DNA from: Glandiceps talaboti
Lineage: Eukaryota > Hemichordata > Enteropneusta > Spengelidae
Direction: 5' to 3'
Length of the DNA: 40,500 nucleotides
NCBI RefSeq assembly: GCF_964340395.1
Contig: NC_135550.1
Span: forward strand, 2,469,501 to 2,510,000
Under the pieces are notes generated by a model that made no database searches, had not been told where the DNA came from, and saw nothing but the letters and a program-made list of their open reading frames with translations. Each line of letters starts with the position of its first letter. Position 1 is the first letter of the stretch. Shown in pieces: positions 23,301 to 35,700 of the stretch. The translations under genes were made by a program, and so were the position numbers.

Positions 23301-26300
23301 AGACTATAGCTCTTCTATGAATTGTATATCAAGAGTATGTATAACTCTTCTATGACTACATTTGTATATTATCTGATCTTCACCACTTGCTAGTTTTGTA
23401 CTTTAAAGGTCATGCTTACATTTTGTCTTACAGAGTGAAAGGATAGATACAAGACTAGAAGGTCACACAGCTACTGTCAACTGTGCTGAATTCTGTCCAC
23501 ATTATGATTCTACTGTAGTCTCTATATCTGATGATAGAACATTTAAGGTAATGAGACCAATTGAATCTATGATACATTCTCACTGTACATACATGTAGTC
23601 TCTATATCTGATTTTATTACAACTCAACATTCTTACAGAGGCTGACATTGGTCAGAATCGAATCACATGATCTTCTTTAAATAGACTATTGCCTGCATGG
23701 TGATATTACCTGCACATTCAAAGTCTAATGCCCGGCACTATTGCCCACTGAAGTTATTTTAAATGTTGCGCTTCTCTTATGTGCATGTTTTCCAATGTTG
23801 CGCGGTCGAGGTGATAAAGTAACTACAGGGAGACACAAATGTTTATTTCTTGCAGAAATTTTAATAGATATAATTACAGAATAGCTGTGGGGACACTCAA
23901 TCTCCTACAAATAATGCAGGCTATGTCCATATTAAATGCCTATATGCAAGTACAATTTTGAAATGCATCATCAAAGTGAAACTTTTCTTCTACATGTATG
24001 ATGAATGATGATGAATGAAAAGTAGGTGAATAACTGGACCAATGAGTGTATGGTGTAATAAAATTAATAACACATGTGCTCATGCAATATCACAATTAGT
24101 GCCTGCCCTTGAGCTGGCACTCTTTACCAAAATTTTGGCTTGGGCATCATCAAAAATTTTGGTAAAGAGTGCCAACCCTTATGCAGGCACTAAATTGTGA
24201 TATTGCCCTTGTTGGCAGGTGTTATTATTTATAATAAATAGAATAGTTATTGTAATGAGACCAATTGAATCTATGATACATTCTCACTGTAGTCTCTATA
24301 TCTGATCATAGAATATTTACGGTAATGAGACGATTTGAATCTATGATACATTCTCACTGTAGTCTCTATATCTGATCATAGAATATTTATGGTAATGAGA
24401 CCAATTGAATCTATGATACATGTACATTTTTTGTCTCTAATATTTGTGACTGACTAAAGCCTTGGTTGGGTTTTCATCAAGTTGAATCTTACAGTAACAG
24501 TTACTGGCGCCATAAGCCACAGATCAAAATCATTACCTTTCTCAGCTAGATATATTAAAGGTTCTGAATAATGCTGATTCTAATTCTTGTTCCTCACAAC
24601 TAACTGTGTTAGCTCCCTCACTAACCATTAACCTTGTAAATAAATCACTTACCATTTACCATTCTAGGTATGGGACATCTCTAACCTTGTAAATAAATCA
24701 CTTACCATTTATCATTCTAGGTATGGGACATCTCTAACCATGTATATGTAAATAAATCACTTACCATTTACCATTCTAGGTATGGGACATCTCTAACCTT
24801 GTAAATACATAACTTACCATATACCATTCTAGGTATGGGACATCTCTAACCTTGTAAATACATAACTTACCATTTATCATTCTAGGTATGGGACATCTCT
24901 AACCATGTACATGTATATAAATCACTTACCATTTACCATTCTAGGTATGGGACATCTCTAACCATGTAAATAAATCACTTACCATTTATCATTCTAGGTA
25001 TGGGACATCTCTAACCATGTAAATACATAACTTACCATGTATCATTGTAGGTATAGGACATCTCTAACCATGTACATGTATATAAATCACTTAGTATTTA
25101 TCATTGTAGGTATGGGACATCTCTAACTCCTGTCTAGTGTACCAATCAACTATCATTTCAGGTAATCTTAACTTTTTATATTTACATCATGGAAAAGTTA
25201 TTGATAGGAATTATTTACAATGTCAATAATGTTAAAATAATGATCAGTTTGAATGTTTGATGAAATGAATGTGAGATGCAAAGTAAACAATAGTATCATA
25301 TCATACAGGTTTATCATATCATATCTTATCATATATATCATATATCGTATCATATATCACATCTTATTATCACAATGTATATCCTATTATCATATATCAT
25401 ATATATCATATCATAAAGATTCATATTATCATATATCATATCATATCTTCATTATGTTTCATATTAGTAAAATATGGTTTAAGATAACGACATCATACTT
25501 GAATTCTCCTTCTTTTTGATAAATGCTATTGTTAGCATCACCTTTCATCAGTCTATCCATGGACATGGTAAATCCTCAGTTTGCAGTTGGATCATGTGAT
25601 GGTCAAATGAGAATTTATGACCTGACTGATGGCAATGGATTTAGATGTCTTCATCAACTTGATGTTGCTAAGATACTGAGGAGACAAAGAGAAGCCAAGG
25701 ATCAATCTGTGTCCAGTCCTGACAAAACTGGTCAGTAGAAATATTTGATACATGTAGACTTGAACTTGATAATATGTCTTTGACAAAGTCATTGTCAGCA
25801 ATTTGGACAAGCTCAAGAACACCAGTCCTTAGCCTTTGTTTAATTATAGCTGACTGTATTTTGTCTAAACTGTCTGCATTGTACTAAACATACAAAACTC
25901 AAAGAGTGCTGTACTGTTCATGTAAGTAAATCTTCTTTCTACCAGGAGGTAGGAAAACAGGATTGACACTGACTAAATTTCCACAGAAAATCAATATTAC
26001 TACATAATTTTCTTTTATTATCAATATATCCAACTACCAAAAAAAACCTCTTTCCTCACCAAATTTGCTGCCAAGTAACTTTGGTAGATTGTAATAGAAT
26101 GAAAACAAGAGACGAAGGAGACCTGACTTTGAACAAATTTGATGTCATCAGTGTATTCAATCTGTCCTTGTACAAGTAATTGAAACTATAACAAGCTATA
26201 CATATTTATGTCTTGATTGTCTTATTTTGACATGAAATATGGCATTAGGTCCAACAACCATCAGCAGCCGTCCATCGTGGCAGTTAGAGCAATCAACAGA

Positions 26301-26699
26301 TGACCAATCAGCAGCCATGAATGTTGATGAATTGTCTGAGGCTAGTGAAGCTGTATTAGGTTTGTACTATGCACTTAGACCTGATGACAATGGTAGTAGG
26401 AAAACTAGTGGTGGTAGAAAACCATCATTCCTACAAACAGATGATAGTATTGTATGGTAAGTACTACTAATTACCTACAAGGCACTCAGTAACACTACTC
26501 CTGGCTACATCAATGACTTGATTAACTGTAAGCACGCAACTTGTTCACTTCACTCAAACAACAAAAGTCTGCTTCATGTACCCTGTTGTAATACAAAGTC
26601 ATATGGTGAGCGTGCATTCTTGTGAGGAGCGCTCCTCTTATGGGAAAATATACCATTTGAACTTTGTTCGTCACCAACTGTCCTTTGATTTCAAATTCC

Positions 26700-26740
<41 letters not shown>

Positions 26741-26741
26741 C

Positions 26742-26793
<52 letters not shown>

Positions 26794-29700
26794 AAGCAAA
26801 TCATTCTCAGGTCTGCTGTCTTTCCCAGTCTTACCACATTGAAACAGAGATTTATTAAGGGAACCTACTTATCAATAAGGTGATTGGGAATTCACTGACA
26901 AGTAGATTTTACCTACTTATCATTAAGGTGATGGGGAATTCACTGACAAGTAGATTTTACCTACTTATCAATAAGGTGATTTGGAATTCACTGACAAGTA
27001 GATTTTACCTACTTATCATTAAGGTGATTGGGAATTCACTGACAAGTAGATTTTACCTACTTATCATTAAGGTGATGGGGAATTCACTGACAAGTAGATT
27101 TTACCTACTTATCAATAAGGTGATTTGGAATTCACTGACAAGTAGATTTTACCTACTTATCAATAAGGTGATTGGGAATTCACTGACAAGTAGATTTTAC
27201 CTACTTATCAATATTGATTTGTACAGCTTTGACAATATGAATCATAGCAATAAGATATAGTCCACTTCAAGTTACTGTTCACCAGCTCTATTTGATACAT
27301 CCATGAAGAAACCAATAAGAAACTGTACATGTTACACTTTATAATTAAAACACCTAATAATACTCAGTCTTATTCATTGCAGTGATCTTTTAGAGAAAGC
27401 ACCCATGTTATTGGTTGCAACACCAGGGTGCCTGATCCAAATTAATACACATAGTTATGAAGTAGCTTCATATATAGACTTTCAAGGTAAGATAATAGTG
27501 TAATGGTCATTGTCATTTGTACATGGAAGGGTTTGTCAAAATATCACTGCAGCTGTATTCATTGTCTAAATTGGTACTAAGGAAATCAAGAGAAGATGGA
27601 GTGTAAGATCTTTAGACTTCTGATGATAAACCTTGGTAGCTGGAAATTGGTTTCTGTATCATAGTTTTTACTCTAAAATTTTATATATAATTTCCTAATA
27701 TTGATTGTATTACAGATCCCCTTCCATCAGAAAGTTCCATTGAAGAAACCCATAAGTATATTTCCCTGAGTGGTTCATTTTCCTTTGCACAAACTGAAGA
27801 CATTAGGCAGGTAAGTATGCCCAAATCGCCAAGTATTGGTTTGTTAAAATCTAGTCTTTCATATTATACAGTGTTTGTTTACTGCTCTCTATATAACATT
27901 TTACCCATATTCAAATAAAGATTTTGATGATCATGAAATAAGTTAGAATTTTTCATCAGCCACATTATATTTTATCAATAAATGTTTGCAGTTTCCATGC
28001 TATGATTAGTATAACTTAAAAATTCTTTTCTACCAAACTTTGCTAAAATTGAATAACACTACACATGTTAATCCTTTCTGTGATAACAACATATTATATT
28101 CTGCTGATAGGTTAATTTTAGACTGTTTGATGTCATTTCAGTTTAACTTCACATTTCAATCATTTGCAGGTTTGGTGTCTAGTGGGCAGTCTCTTCCAGA
28201 AAACAGTCAGTTTGTTGAAAATCCAACATCCTAGTTGCATACCGAGCAGGCCAAAAAGTATAACAAACCAGTTTGCTGAGACACTGCATATTGGTGAAGA
28301 TGGGACTGGGGACTCAGTGACCAGTGAAAAAATACAAACCACTGGAGAAGACATAGAGACAGAAATTACTGTTTTATCAAGGTACATTGAACAAAAGCAT
28401 TGCAGGTTTCTGATTTGTGTGAGTCACTAAAGATTCATGATGTGTGACATTTTCGAAAACCTTTTAGAATCTCGTCACATGCCTGACACATTACTTTCGC
28501 AAAAGGAATTACATTGCACAACTTTAAAGGGAAGGTCCAATCAAATGACATTGCAATTTCTATTGATAAAATAAATATGTGACAAGTGATTTATACCATT
28601 TTTTGAAATCTTTTATCTTTGGTATAGCTTCTGAAATAACAAGGTCATGTATGTCACCATTTTCCATTAAATACAGTGCCCTCCAGTGTTCACTTTGAGA
28701 AATTGTGACGTCATGTCATCCTATCACTGAGACTAAAGTATTCCATGTATAAAGCCAGTAAATGTTACCACTTCCTGATCCATGTATAAAGCCAGTAAAT
28801 GTTACCACTTCCTGATCCATGTATAAAGCCAGTAAATGTTACACTTCCCGATCCATGTATAAAGCCAGTAAATGTTACCACTTCCTGATCAATGTATAAA
28901 GCCAGTAAATGTTACCACTTCCTGATCAATGTATAAAGCCAGTAAATGTTACCACTTCCTGATCCATGTATAAAGCCAGTAAATGTTACCACTTCCTGAT
29001 CCATGTATAAAGCCAGTAAATGTTACCACTTCCTGATCCATGTATAAAGCCAGTAAATGTTACCACTTCCTGATCCATGTATAAAGCCAGTAAATGTTAC
29101 CACTTCCTGATCAATGTATAATGCCAGTAAATGTTACCACTTCCTGATCCATGTATAAAGCCAGTAAATGTTACCACTTCCTGATCCATGTATAAAGCCA
29201 GTAAATGTTACCACTTCCTGATCAATGTACAAAGCCAGTAAATGTTACCACTTCCTGATCAATGTATAAAGCCAGTAAATGTTACCACTTCCTGATCCAT
29301 GAATAAAGCCAGTAAATGTTACCACTTCCTGATCCATGTATAAAGCCAGTAAATGTTACCACTTCCTGATCAATGTATAAAGCCAGTAAATGTTACCACT
29401 TCCTGATCCATGTATAAAGCCAGTAAATGTTACCACTTCCTGATCCATGTATAAAGCCAGTAAATGTTACCACTTCCTGATCCATGTATAAAGCCAGTAA
29501 ATGTTACCACTTCCTGATCCATGTATAAAGCCAGTAAATGTTACCACTTCCTGATCAATGTATAAAGCCAGTAAATGTTACCACTTCCTGATCCATGTAT
29601 AAAGCCAGTAAATGTTACCACTTCCTGATCAATGTATAAAGCCAGTAAATGTTACCACTTCCTGATCAATGTATAAAGCCAGTAAATGTTACCACTTCCT

Positions 29701-32700
29701 GATCAATGTATAAAGCCAGTAAATGTTACCACTTCCTGATCCATGTATAAAGCCAGTAAATGTTACCACTTCCTGATCCATGTATAAAGCCAGTAAATGT
29801 TACCACTTCCTGATCCATGTATAAAGCCAGTAAATGTTACCACTTCCTGATCCATGTATAAAGCCAGTAAATGTTACCACTTCCTGATCCATGTATAAAG
29901 CCAGTAAATGTTACCACTTCCTGATCCATGTATAAAGCCAGTAAATGTTACCACTTCCTGATCCATGTATAAAGCCAGTAAATGTTACCACTTCCTGATC
30001 CATGTATAAAGCCAGTAAATGGTACCACTTCCTGATCCATGTATAAAGCCAGTAAATGTTACCACTTCCTGATCCATGTATAAAGCCAGTAAATGTTACC
30101 ACTTCCTGATCCATGTATAAAGCCAGTAAATGTTACCACTGCCTGATCCATGTATAAAGCCAGTAAATGTTACCACTTCCTGATCCATGTATAAAGCCAG
30201 TAAATGTTACCACTTCCTGATCCATGTATAAAGCCAGTAAATGTTACCACTTCCTGATCAATGTATAAAGCCAGTAAATGTTACCACTTCCTGATCCATG
30301 TATAAAGCCAGTAAATGTTACCACTTCCTGATCAATGTATAAAGCCAGTAAATGTTACCACTTCCTGATCCATGTATAAAGCCAGTAAATGTTACCACTT
30401 CCTGATCCATGTATAAATTAAGCCAGTAAATGTTACCACTTCCTGATCCATGTATAAATTAAGCCAGTAAATGTTACCACTTCCTGATCCATGTATAAAG
30501 CCAGTAAATGTTACCACTTCCTGATCCATGTATAAAGCCAGTAAATGGTACCACTTCCTGATCCATGTATAAAGCCAGTAAATGTTACCACTTCCTGATC
30601 CATGTATAAAGCCAGTAAATGTTACCACTTCCTGATCAATGTATAAAGCCAGTAAATGTTACCACTTCCTGATCCATGTATAAAGCCAGTAAATGTTACC
30701 ACTTCCTGATCCATGTATAAAGCCAGGAAATGTTACCACTTCCTGATCCATGTATAAAGGCAGTAAATGTTACCACTTCCTGATCCATGTATAAAGCCAG
30801 TAAATGTTACCACTTCCTGATCCATGTATAAAGCCAGTAAATGTTACCACTTCCTGATCCATGTATAAAGCCAGTAAATGTTACCACTTCCTGATCCATG
30901 TATAAAGCCAGTAAATGTTAGCACTTCCTGATCAATGTATAAAGCCAGTAAATGTTACCACTTCCTGATCCATGTATAAAGCCAGTAAATGTTACCACTT
31001 CCTGATCAATGTATAAAGCCAGTAAATGTTACCACTTCCTGATCCATGTATAAAGCCAGTAAATGTTACCACTTCCTGATCCATGTATAAAGCCAGTAAA
31101 TGTTACCACTTCCTGATCAATGTATAAAGCCAGTAAATGTTACCACTTCCTGATCCATGTATAAAGCCAGTAAATGTTACCACTTCCTGATCCATGTATA
31201 AAGCCAGTAAATGTTACCACTTCCTGATCCATGTATAAAGCCAGTAAATGTTACCACTTCCCGATCAATGTATAAAGCCAGTAAATGTTACCACTTCCCG
31301 ATCAATGTATAAAGCCAGTAAATGTTACCACTTCCCGATCCATGTATAAAGCCAGTAAATGTTACCACTTCCCGATCCATGTATAAAGCCAGTAAATGTT
31401 ACCACTTCCTGATCAATGTATAAAGCCAGTAAATGTTACCACTTCCTGATCCATGTATAAAGCCAGTAAATGTTACCACTTCCTGATCCATGTATAAAGC
31501 CAGTAAATGTTACCACTTCCCGATCCATGTATAAAGCCAGTAAATGTTACCACTTCCCGATCCATGTATAAAGCCAGTAAATGTTACCACTTCCTGATCA
31601 ATGTATAAAGCCAGTAAATGTTACCACTTCCCGATCCATGTATAAAGCCAGTAAATGTTACCACTTCCTGATCCATGTATAAAGCCAGTAAATGGTACCA
31701 CTTCCTGATCAATGTATAAAGCCAGTAAATGTTACCACTTCCTGATCCATGTATAAAGCCAGTAAATGTTACCACTTCCTGATCCATGTATAAAGCCAGT
31801 AAATGTTACCACTTCCTGATCAATGTATAAAGCCAGTAAATGTTACCACTTCCTGATCCATGTATAAAGCCAGTAAATGTTACCACTTCCTGATCCATGT
31901 ATAAAGCCAGTAAATGTTACCACTTCCTGATCCATGTATAAAGCCAGTAAATGTTACCACTTCCTGATCCATGTATAAAGCCAGTAAATGTTACCACTTC
32001 CTGATCAATGTATAAAGCCAGTAAATGTTACCACTTCCTGATCCATGTATAAAGCCAGTAAATGTTACCACTTCCTGATCAATGTATAAAGCCAGTAAAT
32101 GTTACCACTTCCTGATCCATGTATAAAGCCAGTAAATGTTACCACTTCCTGATCAATGTATAAAGCCAGTAAATGTTACCACTTCCTGATCCATGTATAA
32201 AGCCAGTAAATGGTACCACTTCCTGATCCATGTATAAAGCCAGTAAATGTTACCACTTCCTGATCCATGTATAAAGCCAGTAAATGTTACCACTTCCTGA
32301 TCCATGTATAAAGCCAGTAAATGGTACCACTTCCTGATCCATGTATAAAGCCAGTAAATGGTACCACTTCCTGATCCATGTATAAAGCCAGTAAATGGTA
32401 CCACTTCCTGATCCATGTATAAAGCCAGTAAATGGTACCACTTCCTGATCCATGTATAAAGTCAGTAAATATTACCACTTCCTGATCCATGTATAAAGCC
32501 AGTAAATGTTACCACTTCCTGATCCATGTATAAAGCCAGTAAATGTTACCACTTCCTGATCCATGTATAAAGCCAGTAAATGTTACCACTTCCTGATCCA
32601 TGTATAAAGCCAGTAAATGTTACCACTTCCTGATCCATGTATAAAGCCAGTAAATGTTACCACTTCCTGATCCATGTATAAAGCCAGTAAATGTTACCAC

Positions 32701-35700
32701 TTCCTGATCCATGTATAAAGCCAGTAAATGTTACCACTTCTTGATCCATGTATAAAGCCAGTAAATGTTACCACTTCCTGATCCATGTATAAAGCCAGTA
32801 AATGGTACCACTTCCTGATCAATGTATAAAGCCAGTAAATGTTACCACTTCCTGATCAATGTATAAAGCCAGTAAATGTTACCACTTCCTGATCAATGTA
32901 TAAAGCCAGTAAATGTTACCACTTCCTGATCCATGTATAAAGCCAGTAAATGTTACCACTTCCTGATCAATGTATAAAGCCAGTAAATGTTACCACTTCC
33001 TGATCCATGTATAAAGCCAGTAAATGTTACCACTTCCTGATCAATGTATAAAGCCAGTAAATGTTACCACTTCCTGATCCATGTATAAAGCCAGTAAATG
33101 TTACCACTTCCTGATCAATGTATAAAGCCAGTAAATGTTACCACTTCCTGATCAATGTATAAAGCCAGTAAATGTTACCACTTCCTGATCAATGTATAAA
33201 GCCAGTAAATGTTTAACTTACCACTTCCTGATCAATTTACCCAAGTTCCCCACGAGTGTCACCAGGAATAAAATAAAATGCTTTGAAATTGGTGTTTTAA
33301 CTTTATAAAGAAGGCAAGTTAGCGTCCTAAAATATCTTTAGTATGATTGTAATTTTTTTGAAAACAATGCATAGTAGGTTGTATGCTTTGCTTTCTGTGG
33401 TACTGAGAGTCGATTGTTTTCATTTTGATAAAGGTACATCTTTATCAAAGTACCAGATTTAAACTGAATGCCTCCCGTAAGGGAATCACTAATTATGCAA
33501 ATAACTCATTAAACTAAAAAAACTATGGTAACAGGCTTTGTTTTTTGGACAATGCAGTCTTAAGATACAGCCTAATTACCGAAATTCATTAATTATGCAA
33601 ATTATTCATTAACACTGTAAGGTACATCAACTAACTTTATAGGACATACACAATTTGTTATGGTTAATGTATGTACTGAGAATTGTATTGAAATTGAAGC
33701 ATGTATTCTTAAGATATAGCCTAATTACCAAAAATAATTAATTATGAAAATTATTCCTTAACGCTGTAAGATACATCAACGAATTTTATAGGACAAATGT
33801 ATGTTGTTATGTTTAACAAATATACTAAATTATATTGAAATTGAAGTATGCAGTCTTAAGATATTGCGTAATTAGTTGATTTCATTAATATGCAAATTTC
33901 TCTAATTAAACATTAACAGATCTGGCTCAAAACCTAATCAGGTCTAGCTATTACCCTAAAGATTATATATCCCAAATTTCATTACAATTGAGCCAGCCGA
34001 TTTTTAGAAAATGATGACACAGACAGACAGACAGACACACACACACACACAGACAGACATTCCCCTTTTAATACCTCCCGTACCCTTACGGGAGGTAAAA
34101 ATGACGCAACACTATAAATGTGAAGACAGGTCACGATCGTGCTTTGAAAGAAGACAGCGAAACTGCTACGTGTCACTGTGTGTTATTAATGAACCCAATC
34201 AAAAGGAAATGAAATAGAGCAAGTACAAAGTTTTCAAGAGGGATATTTATCCAACAAAACTTTCTGCTAGAACAAATTTGTGGTCTACTTTCACTAAGAG
34301 GAAAGGTCATAGAATGTACTGTGATGACACACGACAACTCTGAACTATAAACAAAGGAGAACGTAGCATTCATACTGACATAGCCATGGAAAATCTGACT
34401 TCCGTAAATGAACTAGTAAACGAATGGCAAAACACTCTCGTGTATGGTGAAAACACATAGTTTACTCATCAATCAGACTAACGACGAGTTTCATTTTTAA
34501 CCGGGATTTTTGAACCCGATAGACATTGGTTGTTGCAACAATGAATGAGAGTATGGAACAAACTCACCCATGTCAATATTTTCTAAATTCTAGCAATGTT
34601 GACCACAGTTTTGTTCTCCATAAAAATTACTTGTACATGGTTGTCAGGACACTTTCTTTGGTGTTATCTCATCTGACATAGCACTGAAGGTATCATGATG
34701 CCAAAATCTGCAAAGGCTCTCTTGCTCGGATGCATTTCAAAATAACAGCACAATGCTATTTGTCTCCTATAACTGACATGATATCCAATGTATCTCAATC
34801 AGCAGTAATTTGAACGTCTTACGGAAAAACAAAAGAAAAGGTACCTTGCAGAAATAGTAAAATGTCTGCTACCTTGAATAAATTCCTTGTCAGTTGAGTT
34901 TGCCCACCCGGCGCCTTGATGTCACACCCGGGTCACGGCTACATGGGAAATGGCCTGCCCGGACGGAAATACCATACCAAATGAAATGCGAACATTATAA
35001 CATTCATGCTAAAATATAGTCAATTTGTTGTGCAATAACATGCCTTATATATATATAATTAATATGTGATACAAATCTCGATCTGACCAGGTACTAAATA
35101 TACTATAGTAACTATCAATATCCAGATCATGTCACAGTACAGTTTTACAATTTGATCAAAACTTATGAGATCATGTTTACGGAGCACACAGACATCAAGA
35201 AATTCTATAAAAGTGGGCAATGTGTACCAACATGATTTTTACACAACACGTCCAAATTTCCTTTGAAATCACTTGGTTTAAACATGAACCTATAATAATA
35301 CAAGTATATGGTTTAAAGTGGTCCTGAACAAACTCAAATGGTATTTGAACCACTTTTTCTTCAGATAAATCAGTTTGCAGCCAAAATTTACATAATACTG
35401 GGTGTCTCTGAGGATCAGTTATAGTGAAAATGATTTCCCATCAGGCATGGCGCTGAAAATGACGATTACATCCATTATATTTATACCTTGGCATGTTTGT
35501 CAATGATGAACAGCTGCTACACACACACTTAGATCTAGATGCCAGTGGACGTTTAGGATGACGTGATGTCACAAGCAGGGAGTTTTACCAGCATCCTTTG
35601 CAGCAAAAGTTCCCAAAAGGGCGGCACACAGTCAGGCTCAACATAGCAGAATTTTGACATTTCAAAGTCACATAACTTTAATATGTTTCATTTTATTTCT

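Noticed and set aside
24631-25109. The upstream exon 5 copies as true alternative coding exons
   Set aside because: None has its own matching downstream exon end, and reading through the units meets stops, so they are not annotated as exons.
26880-27260. 126-residue ORF with 16-residue period
   Set aside because: Stop-free 48-bp repeat inside WDR27 intron 7.
29911-32490. Minus-strand ORFs with 37-residue period (MDQEVVTFTGF...)
   Set aside because: By-product of a 37-bp unit lacking stops on that strand. No start context, splice or domain evidence.
28742-33238. 37-bp repeats resembling a CRISPR array
   Set aside because: Copies are head-to-tail with no spacers, in a eukaryotic intron, so it is a minisatellite.
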